64,000 nt of DNA from Datisca glomerata (Eukaryota; Streptophyta; Magnoliopsida; Cucurbitales; Datiscaceae), in NCBI GenBank assembly GCA_003255025.1, contig QANY01013809.1:248001-312000 (forward strand), in the 5' to 3' direction. A model generated the notes under the pieces. The model saw nothing but the letters and a program-made list of their open reading frames with translations, was not told the origin of the DNA and did no database searches. A program made the position numbers and the translations under genes. Each line of letters opens with the position of its first letter. The stretch's first letter is position 1. Shown piece by piece: positions 48,331 to 59,345 of the stretch.

Positions 48331-48597
48331 TTGATCATCTTATTCTGGTATGATTGATAACTAAAACTAATTAATTGTCGCGAAAATTTTTGTGACCAAT
48401 TTTATTTGGTTACAAAAAACTTATTTTATCCATAATGTAAATAAAAAATACTGAATTTTTTTTTATATACAAACGTGATCGTAATAATATCATCAGAAAA
48501 TTTATCAAACACAATATTTTTCTAAGAAATACATATATATATATATATATATATAATGTAACAGAGTAGTTCATTACAAAATATGTGAAACATAATA
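48331..48597. other. Spacer before CACTA element 2
   Basis: Includes ttgtcgcgaaaatttttgtgacc at 48375-48397, a palindrome-like motif that looks like a CACTA subterminal repeat, and an (AT)11 microsatellite at 48533-48554. No gene. Confidence 0.45.
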
Positions 48598-48659
48598 CAC
48601 TACGAAAAAAAAAGTTCACAGATGTATCCCAAAAAATATAGTATTTAAAGCTTGATTGT

Positions 48660-48971
48660 TACAGCTACAAAGCTTAACAAATATTCTGAACCTCACGTTT
48701 CTATTGTTGAGTTATCGTCAGGAGGTGAAAAACCGTTTTGACGAGCCCACGCGAGCAAGCTTTGTAGTTGGCTCTCCAATGACTTCATTTGTTTCTTTAA
48801 AACTACATTTTCAACTCGATTATTTTCTTGGAAGATGTGTGTGACACTCCACGTCCAAAGACCTTTATTTCGCCTGAGGACTTCTTCAACTATCTCTTCT
48901 TCAGTACGAGGTGTGACATCCTCAACGATAAGCTCATCCCGTAAAGCCCACATGCATTCCTGTAACAACAC
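48660..48971 (-). pseudogene. CACTA-associated ORF remnant (Transposase_24-like C-terminus)
   Basis: A 92-codon frame with DVTPRTEEEIVEEVLRRNKG followed by a coiled stretch VVLKKQMKSLESQLQSLLAWA. The TEEEIV..VL..(R)xG pattern plus a C-terminal coil is familiar from the second ORF of plant CACTA elements. The initiating ATG region is not certain and the upstream part is missing. Confidence 0.4.
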
Positions 48972-49099
48972 AACGAGCCAAATTCAAGATAAATATATTC
49001 ACTAATAAGAAAATATTGAAAAAACATCCAGCAGAATGTGATTCAAACTGAAAAAAGTACATCTACCTACAGAAGTACTTATGAATTATGATAATCAGT

Positions 49100-49836
49100 T
49101 GCTTCCAACTATTCAAAAATGGGAAAATAACTATCTCATCTTGACCTCGATCCAGTATATCTCTGAGCTAAACCAAGACCTAGAAGATGACATAGAAGAG
49201 TAAATGCTCACAGCCGACATGATTCCCCACTTAGAATAAAAAACTCTAGACATTCTTTCATGCAAGTGTCGTGAGAGCATACTAGTTGTATAATTGATGC
49301 TAGTGAATCTCAAAGAGCTGCATAAAATTAGCTAGCAATAGAAATTAACTTTATGAAGTTCTTCAAAATAACAAGAAAATCAACAATATTAGAATGTGAA
49401 TAGAAAGCATACCGTCTCCCCACCCATCCATAAATTATGAGCGTCAGAACTTAAAACACCAACAATCTCAAGTGCGCATCTCGTTAGTTCAAGGTCTCCA
49501 TGCAAATCCCCCACTATATATACATTTCACATGAGCATCAAAAGAAAACAAGAACCATAGACATTCAAAATGAAACTAGAAATTAGTCACGCAAACTATC
49601 TACATACACTTGCTAGAATTACTCTAAGATAGCAAGTAAAGAGTAAAGGAAGACGAACCGACGACGATTTGGCGACTAGGAGCAGAGACGAAAGTAGGAG
49701 GATTCCTACTAACAACAATAGGCTTCAACTCTACTCCATCGTTGCCGTTATAATTATGAAGATAACATACTTCGGTCGTTATAACTTCACTACTTTTAGA
49801 CGTTACATACTTTGTAGACAGAATCGTAAAAAACAC
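49100..49836 (-). pseudogene. Captured exons of a Shewanella-like (SLP) metallophosphatase
   Basis: Exon A (49659-49836) encodes ELKPIVVSRNPPTFVSAPSRQIVV; exon B (49413-49513) encodes GDLHGDLELTRCALEIVGV and LWMGGET; exon C (about 49100-49167) encodes RDILDRGQDEIVI. These give the metallophosphoesterase motifs GDxHG(D) and (G)DxxDRG in order, with GT-AG junctions, as in plant SLP/calcineurin-like phosphatases. The Gly before DILDRG is Arg here, the rest of the enzyme is absent, and a few residues are missing between B and C. It lies wholly inside CACTA element 2, so it is a captured gene fragment. Confidence 0.75.
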
Positions 49837-50557
49837 ACAATTTCAGAAAACTCTAAAATTGCACAAAATCATACCAAAAATAACTAAAAAAATTTCATAG
49901 TTCTCGTACCAAATAAACTGAAAAATGAACAAAATTGAGTTTATACATACCTGCAAAACCTCGAAATAGAAAATATCTTCAAAATTTTGGGACCCTCAGT
50001 ATCAATTTCTCAAAAAACAACGGTAACAGTAAAAAGCCTAGCTTTTAATATGAAGAAAGAATGGTTGAAAAAGAAGAATAAGGAAGAGATTTACTTACCT
50101 AAACCTCAGTGACAAACAATGAAGAAGAATGGGGATAACTCAGTGACAAATGACCAAGGTGGAGCTCTATCCATCAAGGGGGTGAGAGGGAGGGAGCTCT
50201 GTTCAGGGTGAGGAAAATGGAGGGGAGTGAGAGGGATTTATTCCTCTATTTAAGCGACATCATTTATGGGGGAACCTTTAGCGATGAACTATTTATTTCG
50301 TGGGAAAAAGTTGACCTTTACCGACCAATTCATAATTTGGCCGGTAAAAATGAGACTTTTGCCGACGTATTTTAAATATTCATCGGTAAAAGCGGATGAA
50401 ATACTTGGCGCGCACCCTCTCTTTTTTTTGGGGGGGGGATTTTTTCAATTTTTAGCGACCAACTAAAATGTTTATCGATGAAAACGGCTTTTAGCCACGA
50501 ATTTGACTTTATGACTAAAAGTTTGATCGCTAAAAGAGTACTTTTTGTAGTGACAAT

Positions 50558-51000
50558 TTAAGATTTTTACATATTTTCTCGTTTAATATAATTCATGTAA
50601 TGAAATATTATTTTTATTCAATAATAATTTGTTGAAAAATAGTTTGTAAAATTAAATATTTTTGTAACATATGCAAATAGAAGCATAAATATCTATAAAG
50701 ATTGATTTTGAGATTATAAAATTAAATATTATATAATATTTTTATATTATCAGAACATGAAAATTCATATAAATGAATTATGATAAATATTTTAAAAAAG
50801 ATGAATTATCTTTTAATATAATAGAATCTAACAAATTAATGAATAATCATTTTATATATTATTCAAATAGAAATTTTATGTAGTAAAATTTTAACAATAT
50901 TATTAACAAGCTAATGTACTTATTAGTACTATTATTTTATTTTAAATTTATATTTATAATCATTTTAAAAAATAATATATTTATTATATTATTATTAAAG
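50558..51000 (+). repeat. Left arm of a long inverted repeat
   Basis: Pairs with the reverse complement of 51960-52440. Shared blocks include tttacatattttctc, tcaataataattt, ataaaattaaatatta, aacatgaaaattcatataaa and aagctaatgta. The left border touches the end of CACTA element 2. Confidence 0.8.
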
Positions 51001-51959
51001 TTAAATTCTATGTATATTTTAACTTACTTAATACGTAATTATCAACTAGTATACTAAATAAATGAGCTATAAAGACAAAAGGAACCAAAGGTTAAGAGAT
51101 ACTCAAAAGGTCTCTTTAATATATAGAGTTAAATAGCTCCAATATTTTAAGTCCACAATTACTCTACTCTTCCGATATATGAGTTTGTTATTAAGTAGTT
51201 TTATCATTATGTATTATAATGATATTGCATAAAAAGATATTATTTTCAATTTTTCTAAACAATTCAAGAAAGCAGATAATTCACATCTAGAATTTTAATT
51301 GTAGAGTATAAGCTAGTTTGAAGTTCTAAATAAAACATATTTAATCTTTAATATATAGAGTTCAATAAATAATTTCATTAATCACTACATATAGAATAAT
51401 TAATTTTACATTCTCTAATATTAATTTATAAATTTGTCACTTAGATGTGCCGCCGTAAGAAACATTACGAATTGACACATTGCCCAATATAAGGCCTTTC
51501 ATTACCTGATTTAAATTCCATTGAGATATACAATATTACCATAGTTATTTTCATTCCTTTATCTTGCATTAAACATATTAATTAGTTGATTTATTCTTTC
51601 ATATATCCTTTAATTTCCTCTAATACGTTATAATTTTTTATTGCAATTATAAAAGTCATTAATTCAATCATTTCAATTATCAATTAACATATTAATCTAT
51701 TGATAATGTTTAAAATAATAATGTAGAATACACATCTCGCAAAGTGAGTAGACGCTTACCACACTATAAATCTTCAATAATTAACATATTAATCTATTAA
51801 TATTTTTTAAGAATAATGTAATTACACATGTCATACAAGAGAGTAGGCGCTTGGTATACTATAAAGTATTCATACTCGACATTTATATGTACTAGTAAAA
51901 AAATACGTGATCTGCATGTGTTAAGTGATTTAAAATACATGTATAATTTGAAAGAATAT

Positions 51960-52440
51960 GAATGTTGAAATAAATACACTATCTTTAAAAATATTTTAAA
52001 ATCTAATTAAAAGTAAAATAATAGTAATAATCAATACATTAGCTTGCTATAATATTGTTGAAATTGTATTATATAATATTGCTATTCGAAAATATATGAA
52101 AATGAATATACATCAATTTGTCAGATTCTATCATATTAAGAGATATTCTATTTTATTAAAAAATATTTGTCTGAATTAATTTATATGAATTTTCATGTTT
52201 CGATAACATACATATTACATAATATTTAATTTTATAGGTTTTTAAGAAATAAACTATTGTTGACCTAAAAATAATCAAAATTCATCTTATGGATACTTAG
52301 GTTTCTATTTGATAATCTTATAAAAATATTTAATTTATAAATTATTTTTAATAAATTATTATTCAATATGAAATAATAGTCTCCACTATATGAATGATAT
52401 TAAAAGAGAAAATATGTGAAAATTTAAAATTATACTATAT
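51960..52440 (-). repeat. Right arm of the long inverted repeat
   Basis: Reverse complement matches 50558-51000 with scattered substitutions and indels (a 30-40 bp extra segment near 52250-52330). The 960-bp spacer between arms is AT-rich and holds a 90-bp direct duplication (about 51687-51776 and 51786-51872). No coding frame. Confidence 0.8.
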
Positions 52441-53568
52441 TTTAAGAAGCTTTGAAGGGTAAAATAGATAATAATAAAAATTCTGCTTAAATCCTTTTAA
52501 TATTTTATGATAAAAGATTTTGAAGCATAATATCACCATATCAGTTTTTTAATTTACCCAGCTGACACGTGGCAAAATAATGTGACATTAATATTAACCC
52601 AACCTAAAATTAACATCGAGTAAAAGCAAAACTCAAAAATTTCACCTTCAGAAATTTACCACCCCCACCCAAAAGTTGGGCCAAAATAGAGTCTTCCTCC
52701 TTTAGGTGATTAGGGTTCGCGAAATCGCCCTACCAAATCGCTCATTGTGCTCAAAATCAATCTACCAAATCGTAGTCTTCAAAGTTTTGCTCGAGCTATT
52801 GCAGGTGATCGAAGGACTTTGAGGAGGTTATAACTCTCTGTTTGGAGGAGGTATTATTTCAAGTCTGGTATTTGATTTCTAGTATGTTCTATTCTTTGAG
52901 TATTCAAAAAATTAAGGTTCGAGTTACTAAATCGAGATTCTGTTCTTTAAGTTTTGCTCGTTGATTTTCAGAAATTAGGGTTCGAGTCTGGACTTTGAGT
53001 TATGTTCTTCGAGTTTTGCTCGAGTTACCAAATCGAGTTATGTCCTCTAATTTATGTGTAAGGTCCCCTACTCCCTTAAGAAATGTCACCTTCCATTTAG
53101 TGTTCCTAATATTCAAATTTGAGTTTTTTTCTTTTTCCAGTTGTACTTCATGAAAGAATCTTATCTTAAAATTGTGATAGTCTCTTCTTAGTATTTCAAA
53201 TTAAATGGGTTGATGTTACATTTGCACATAACCTTTTAGCAACTTCTATTTTTACTCTGTGTTGGAATATCTCATATTCTTGCCATGGAAGAAGCGCTTA
53301 GTTTTACTTATATTAAATGTTGAAATGCACGTAATGATACCCAAAATATGCTTGATAGCTGGGAGGCATGCTTCTTCCAAACTTATTATGGTCAATGTGA
53401 TAATAACTTCATCGAACATGAATGAGAACCCTTTCCATGTGCTTCATTCATTATCTGCCATACAATCTCATCCACATCCCTTCATTAGTGAACTAATGCA
53501 TCTGATCTCATCTCTTAATTTATGTTATGTTGTATATGCATCTGATTGGGATTTTTTTCATTACAGAG

Positions 53569-56079
53569 ATGGCTCCATATCCAATTTCAATTCTTGCGCA
53601 CCATAGTGGTCAATTTGAATGGTCCACTCCTACAAGATACTTAAAAGGTAAAATATCTATTTTTGATGACTGTGACTTGGATAAGATGAGTATGCTAGAA
53701 CTGGAGAATATGCTTGACTGTTCTGGAGCTGTTGAGCATAATACCATGTATTATGTAAAGCCTGGGGAGGATATGGATTCTGGTTTCGTAGAGATAAAGA
53801 CTGATAGGGATGTAATGCATATGTGTAGGGTAGTTTTACCTACTAGATTTATACATGTTTATGTTGGACATTCTCCTGAGTCTTTACTTGTTGAGTCTTT
53901 GCTTGCTGATGATTTGAAGATAGTGATTATGAGCTCAATAATAATGAATTTGATGTTGGAGGAGTTAAGCCACAAGGTCCACAAGAGTCACAAGTGGAGC
54001 TTAATTTTGAGGAGTTGAACTCTCCTCCTAATCTGATGAGGAGAATCCGGAAGTATTCCTAGAATTCATGGCTGATAGTGACATACGCAATGTTGTTTTT
54101 AAATTAGGCATGAAGTTTAAAAATAAAGTTGAGTTTAAACATGTTGTTAAGGCCCATGGTAGATAAAATGGGTATGATTTAAAGTTTTTTCAAAATGAGG
54201 TTTTTAGAGTACTGATCAAGTGTACTAGGAGTGGATGCCCATTGAGATTATATGCATCATTGATGCAACAAGAGAATAGCATGCATGTAAAGTCCTTTAA
54301 TCCAAAGCATAGGTGTTGTAGAACATTCTGGAAAGGCATGTTAGTCCTAGATGGCTTTCAAAATACTACATGGACAGATTTGGGACACATCGTCGGTGGA
54401 AGTTGAATGATATTAAGGAGACAGTGAGGAATGACTTGTTAGTGAATATTTCAACAAGCCAAGCACATAGAGCAAGACAATATACTTGGAGGGAGATTGA
54501 GGGGATTTATACTGAACAATATGCTATGTTGTGTGACTACTATGAGGAGTTATTGAACTCAAACATGGGAAGTATAATGAAGATTCAAGTTGGCAGGCCT
54601 CAGATTCATAGGACTGCTATCTTTTAAAGATTGTATGTTTGTTTAGATGCTTGAAAGCAAGGTTTTTTGAGTGGTTGTAAACCTATCATTGGCCTTGATG
54701 CTTGCTATCTTAAAGGTCCTTGTGGAGGTCAGTTAATGGCAGCAGTTGGTATTGATGGCAATAATGGTATTTACCCCATTGTTTGGGCAATTGTGGAGAA
54801 TGAGTCAAGAGATTCTTGGGAATGGTTCATGTATTTATTACTCAGTGATATAGGAGGCGTGGATAAGTCTAAATAATGGACTTTTATTTCAGACGAAAAA
54901 ATGGGTTTGAAAAAGACTTTGGATGGTAACCCTACATTTGATCACAAGTTTTGTGTTAGGCACTTATATGCCAACTTTAAGACCACATGGAAGGGTAAGG
55001 TTTACAAGGATTACACGTGGAATGTTGCAAATGCGAGTACCTTTGCAGATTTTGAGAAAGAGATGAATGTGTTGAAGGAATTAAGTGAAGCTGCATATAC
55101 GTGGTTGGAAAATCACCCTACCAAACATTGGGCAAATCATGCATTTAGTGTTTACCCAAAATGTGACATGTTACTTAATAACTATTTTGAGAGCTTCAAT
55201 GCATAGATCTTAGAATCTAGGGACAAACCGATAATGACAATGAATGAGAATATCAATACAACAAAATAAGGCTGAAATTATGAAGTATAATGGTCTTATT
55301 TGTCCTAAAATTAAACTGAAGTTGTAGAAGTCTGTTGAGGCTTCTAGGAATTATCAAGTTGTATGGAATGGCGAACATAAATTTGAAGCTGATTGTGGAA
55401 AAGACGGGTATGTGGTTGACTTGGATGTTAGGTCTTGCAGTTGTTATAGATGGAATGTGTCTGGTATTTCTTGTGTGCATGCCATATAGTGTATTTACTT
55501 TGTGGACAATAACCTTGATGAGTATGTTGATAAATTCTATCACAAAAATACAATGTTGGCCACTAATTCTCATTTTATCAGCCATGTAATGGGCCAAGCC
55601 TTTGGCACAAAGTCACCGATGATAAAAATATGGTGTTGCCTCCAAATTTCAAAAGGCCACCTAGGAGGCCAAAAAAATAAAAAAGAAGAGACAATGATGA
55701 GCCAACAAATCCAATGGTGTTGAAGAGAGAGAATGAGACGCTAACCTATAGCAAGTGTCATACAATTGGGCACAATAAGAGGACATGAAAGGGGGCTCCA
55801 GTTGTTGCAAAGAAAAATGCTAGCCTAATAATGAAGAACACTTGCACCAATATAGGTGCAAAGAGGTTCATGGGATTCAGAGTAAGCTTCTACTTTACAT
55901 GTAATATGTTTTGTTTATGTTCATTTCAATATATATTTGATTTTCGCAATACTTTATCTTTTTAGATTTCATCTAAAGCAAGCAATGTTGGTGGAACTCA
56001 AGCAAGCAGTTTTACTGCTGTTAGGAGAGGTCGAGGAAGGGGTAGAGGTGTTGCTGTTGGAAGGGATTCTATTTTATGA
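53569..56079 (+). pseudogene. MULE 2 transposase (mudrA-like), nearly full length but broken
   Basis: ATG at 53569 (after a candidate acceptor ttacag) begins MAPYPISILAHHSGQFEW; an N-terminal MuDR domain runs to about 53940. A frameshift follows, then a zinc/DNA-binding part, MDRFGTHRRWKLNDIKE (54370), the catalytic FLSGCKPIIGLDACYLKG (54667) and DHKFCVRHLYANFK (54940), NNYFESFNA (55180), a SWIM finger CSCYRWNVSGISCVHAI (55435-55485) and a basic RPPRRPKK segment with a GHNKRT zinc knuckle (its last Cys is a TGA stop). The tail ends GRGRGRGVAVGRDSIL at 56079 after an intron near 55880-55965. Several stops and at least two frameshifts. Confidence 0.85.
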
Positions 56080-56959
56080 TTTTGTTTTATGCCTTTGTAA
56101 TGTAAACTGGATAGTGTTTGTGATTCTGTTCTATGCTACTTGATATTGTTTTAGTGGATCTTAAAAGTTTCTGGTGCTGTTTTTTATGATAGATTAGGCT
56201 TTTATGTTGATATGGGTATTGAGATGTTAATATGGGCGATTTGGGCATGTTAATAGGTGCTGGAATTCTTTTGTGGGATGTTAATATGTTGATATAGGTG
56301 CTGCTGAATGATTTTTTTGGATGTTAACATGTTGATATAGGTGCTGCTGGATACTTTTATAAACTCATTTTGTGATGTTTTAAGACGTATTTTGTTGAAT
56401 GATTTTTCAATAATCAGAACCTATTATTTTGGATATGATTTTAGCTTCGGTTTGGATGTATTTTTGGATGTAATAGATAGTGGAATTATGATTATGGATG
56501 ACTAAAATTGAAAGTTCACATTGTGATGGGCAATAAGAAATCAAATTGAACCAGTGAGCTTATATGGGTTCCACAAAAACTATAGCTATACTCCTACATT
56601 GAATTATTTCTTTTGTAGCTTGTATGAAGGTTCTTTAGCACTCACACCAATTTTAGAAGACTAAAATGCTCATTCATAATCAATCACTTTAGGTTTAATG
56701 AGATCCTAATTTCATTGAAAATGCTAATTCATAATTAAAGTACCAAATAAGTAGAAATGCTCATCCATAGTTAATCCATATTGCGGCATCAGTTACACCG
56801 AAAGAGTACCAAATAAGTTGACTACTACATAATGTCATGAACACACTTAGATAAACAAATAAACTTTAGCCTACTTTACATAAACCACTACTAACATCTT
56901 CTTTGGGGCATCCTATTAATAACATAAACACAATTATAAGTCGTGATAATACTAAAAAC

Positions 56960-57255
56960 AACCACATCCTCTTCATATTGATAAATCATCTTCGCACCAA
57001 GAAAAATATCAACAACTTAGATCATCCCCACCCAAATAGTAAAATAATAAAATATTATATAGATATTCCAAACGTTTAGTAAAATCATAAAACATTATAG
57101 CAAAGGCTCACTAAGTATGCAGAATAACCGAAAAATTTCCTCTCTGGGTTTGTTTGTGTCAAAGGTGTTATGATCTGAGGAACAACTCCACAATAGCATA
57201 GTGGTAGTCGTCTGCGTCCATGTGAAACGGATATCGTTGAGGTTGAAGAAGACAT
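56960..57255 (-). pseudogene. Small zf-GRF zinc-finger ORF of MULE 2, likely two exons
   Basis: ATG at 57253-57255 begins MSSSTSTISVSHGRRR and continues CYCGVVPQIITPLTQTNPER and KFFGY, the first half of a zf-GRF domain (CxCG...T...NPGRkFfgC, with Cys replaced by Tyr). The frame then meets GTGAGC, a candidate donor, and stops soon after. On the same strand at 57018-56990 a frame reads C-stop-YFSWCEDDLS, the matching second half (CgyFxW.D). A one-codon stop sits in it. It converges on the MULE 2 transposase exactly as the ORF at 17805-17620 does in MULE 1, and both start MSSS. Too short for a standard minimum ORF size. Confidence 0.65.
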
Positions 57256-57589
57256 ACCAATAATCTAGTACATTTATAACCCCAACTAAAACAAAGAGTA
57301 TGAGAAATTAGCAAACATTTACCCTAATTCGAACTAAAAAATTTACCATAAATCTCGATGACATCCAAATTCATTTCCCTAATAATATATGTATTTTTAT
57401 GTGTTTTATAACCCCCTTATATATGTATTAATTTCTAAGAATGTATTTTTATGTCTTTTATAACCCTATAATATCTCAAATTCAGAATTACTAATCACTA
57501 AAATAAATAGAACAAATTCATCTTGCAAAAGAAGATTTCAAAAGAAATTGAAAAAAGATTTCACTAGGAATCTCCTGTGAGAAAATCTT

Positions 57590-57740
57590 GTGAAAATTTC
57601 AAAAGAAATTGACAAAGATGAAAACTTTAACAAGACAGAACCTGTAAAGAGGGAGGAAGAACTCAGGTCTGCTCGCGAATGAAGAGGAAGAAGAACTCGG
57701 GTTTGCTCTTGAACGAAGAGGAAGAAGAACTCTGCAAAAA
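57590..57740. repeat. Short direct repeats near the right end of MULE 2
   Basis: A unit of about 40-45 bp containing gaagaggaagaagaactc is repeated at about 57650-57735 (gaactcaggtctgctcgcga and gaactcgggtttgctcttga). Part of the MULE 2 subterminal region. Confidence 0.7.
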
Positions 57741-57996
57741 TGGAGCAGATGAGGAAGAACTCTGAAAAAAAAAGTAGATTTCGTAAATGAGGGAGAATGA
57801 AGAAGAATAAAATGGAGAATTAAGGGTATTTTGGGGATTTTATCCCCGCATGGTAGCTGGGTAAATTAAAAAGATGATGTGACGTTAAACTACTTGTCAC
57901 ATAATGTAACGTAGGCAGACCGTGACAGCCCGTTATTATTTTTAAGTGGATGTGCTACAGAAGGTTTAACGTGAATGCAAAATGTAACTATAAATA

Positions 57997-58930
57997 TGGG
58001 TGTAAGCGGTTCGGTTCGGCTCAGTTTAAGGGGTTTTATCAAGCCGAACCGAATATACCAGTTTACACAATTAGCAACCGAGCCGAACCGTTGAAAAACA
58101 ATAAAAACCAAACCAAACCGTAAGATGAAAAGCAAAGCAGAAAAATTCATCAAATCTCAACTAAGTTTTTGACAGATTTGCATTTCAACTTAGAATACAA
58201 AATATTTACAGAAACAACAGAAAATACATGAAAAAAGATACAATTTAGGTCCTAGAAGTAGAGACACACTGAGATAGACAAAGAAAGTGAGAAATATTGA
58301 GAGAAAGAAACATAAATAAAGAGAGAGACAAGACTAACTGATAAAAATTAAACCTTAAAAAAGCTGAGACTTGAGATCTGGAAAAGTGATGAACTGAGAT
58401 CTAGAAAGTTGGGGGTTCTTCGTTGGCTTTGCAATGATGGTAAGTGAGTGGAAAACGCGTGGCTCTGTGACGATGGAGTTCTGATGAGAGGTTGTTCGGT
58501 GGCCAGCGACGCATAGGAGAACCTAATCGTGACGGTTGTAGCGATGACAACGACGACGACGGTAGACGCCACGCTGGGTCTGTGATAAAGCAGCTCAACG
58601 ACTACTAGATGTTGTGTTCGAGAGAGAGGGAGGGGGAACCTCTAGGCCTGTTGTTTCCGTGATTTTGCGATAAGGGTAGGCCTGTGTCTCCGTGATTTCG
58701 CGATGAGGGAGGGAGGGGGGCTGATGGTGAGGTTGCGTAAACTGAAGAGGGGAATTAGGGCAAATGAGCTATATATTAGTGTGGTTTAGTTCGGTTCGGT
58801 GTAATTTTTCACAAAAATCGAACACCGAACCGAACCTTCCTATTTTTCTATTTAAACTGAATCGTCAGAAGTGGCAAAACAGCCCGAACCGATGTGGTTC
58901 GGTCGATTTTTGCAATTTAGTCTACTGGGA
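57997..58930. mobile_element. Non-autonomous hAT-like element beside the DnaJ promoter
   Basis: The left part starts gggtgtaagcggttcggttc and the right part has cgaaccgaacc, cccgaaccgatgtggttcgg in mixed orientation, as in the CGGTTCGGTT-rich subterminal regions of hAT elements. The centre (58260-58740) has GAGA-rich tracts and a few short frames without domains. The right terminal repeat and target duplications cannot be read clearly, so it is degenerate or truncated. Confidence 0.45.
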
Positions 58931-59345
58931 CAAAATTATAGTTTATCCTAATAATTAATCATAAAGTAAGTAAATTTCTAGGAAAGAGGTAGATAACTAA
59001 AAATACGAGATGTACTTGTCCATCTGCTACCCACTCCTTTACAAGAATCAATCGTGACCGTTTATTACTTTCCTTAATGCTCCAGATCTGACCTCTAGCT
59101 CTCCTCTTTCCTTTGCCGTCTCGCGTGCTCCTGTGGCTCTGTTTCTGCTCTCGTCCGATCATATCTTCTACGGTTCGTACTGTTGAAGATCAGGTCAGTA
59201 TTCTTCTCTCTATTCTTCTGACTATGAATTTTTTAGTTAGTTTTGATCTTATTTCCTGAATTTTGGATTTTGATGTGATTTTCGTTTTGTTTTACTTTGT
59301 TTTTTGATTAGGTAGGGTTTTTGGGGATCTAACTAGATAGAGAAG

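Larger units (their letters stand above)
48598..50552. mobile_element. CACTA element 2, 1955 bp, non-autonomous
   Basis: Left end CACTACGAAAAAAAAAGT, right end ...GAGTACTTTTTGTAGTG. Flanking trinucleotides are ata and aca, one mismatch from a duplication. The right 300 bp carry the subterminal motifs TTTAGCGA(T/C), ACCGACCAATT, GCCGACG and CATCGGTAAA in both orientations. The interior carries minus-strand exons of a metallophosphatase gene and a transposase-associated remnant. Confidence 0.75.
52544..57873 (+). mobile_element. Mutator-like element 2
   Basis: The left side reads TTTTTTAATTTACCCAGCTG (52545-52564) and the right side, on the minus strand, TTTTTAATTTACCCAGCT (57872-57855), an inverted repeat pair. 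The true ends may lie somewhat farther out because weaker similarity extends there, and no target duplication could be read. Inside are a transposase on the plus strand (53569-56079) and a zf-GRF ORF on the minus strand (57255-56960), arranged as in MULE 1. Confidence 0.7.

Noticed and set aside
53259..53606. 115-codon frame before the MULE 2 transposase
   Set aside because: Lies in the leader/intron before the acceptor at 53566; no recognised domain.
52536..57880. A target-site duplication for MULE 2
   Set aside because: Flanks ccatatcag and gatgatgtg do not match, and weak similarity extends beyond the TIR core, so the precise ends remain unknown.
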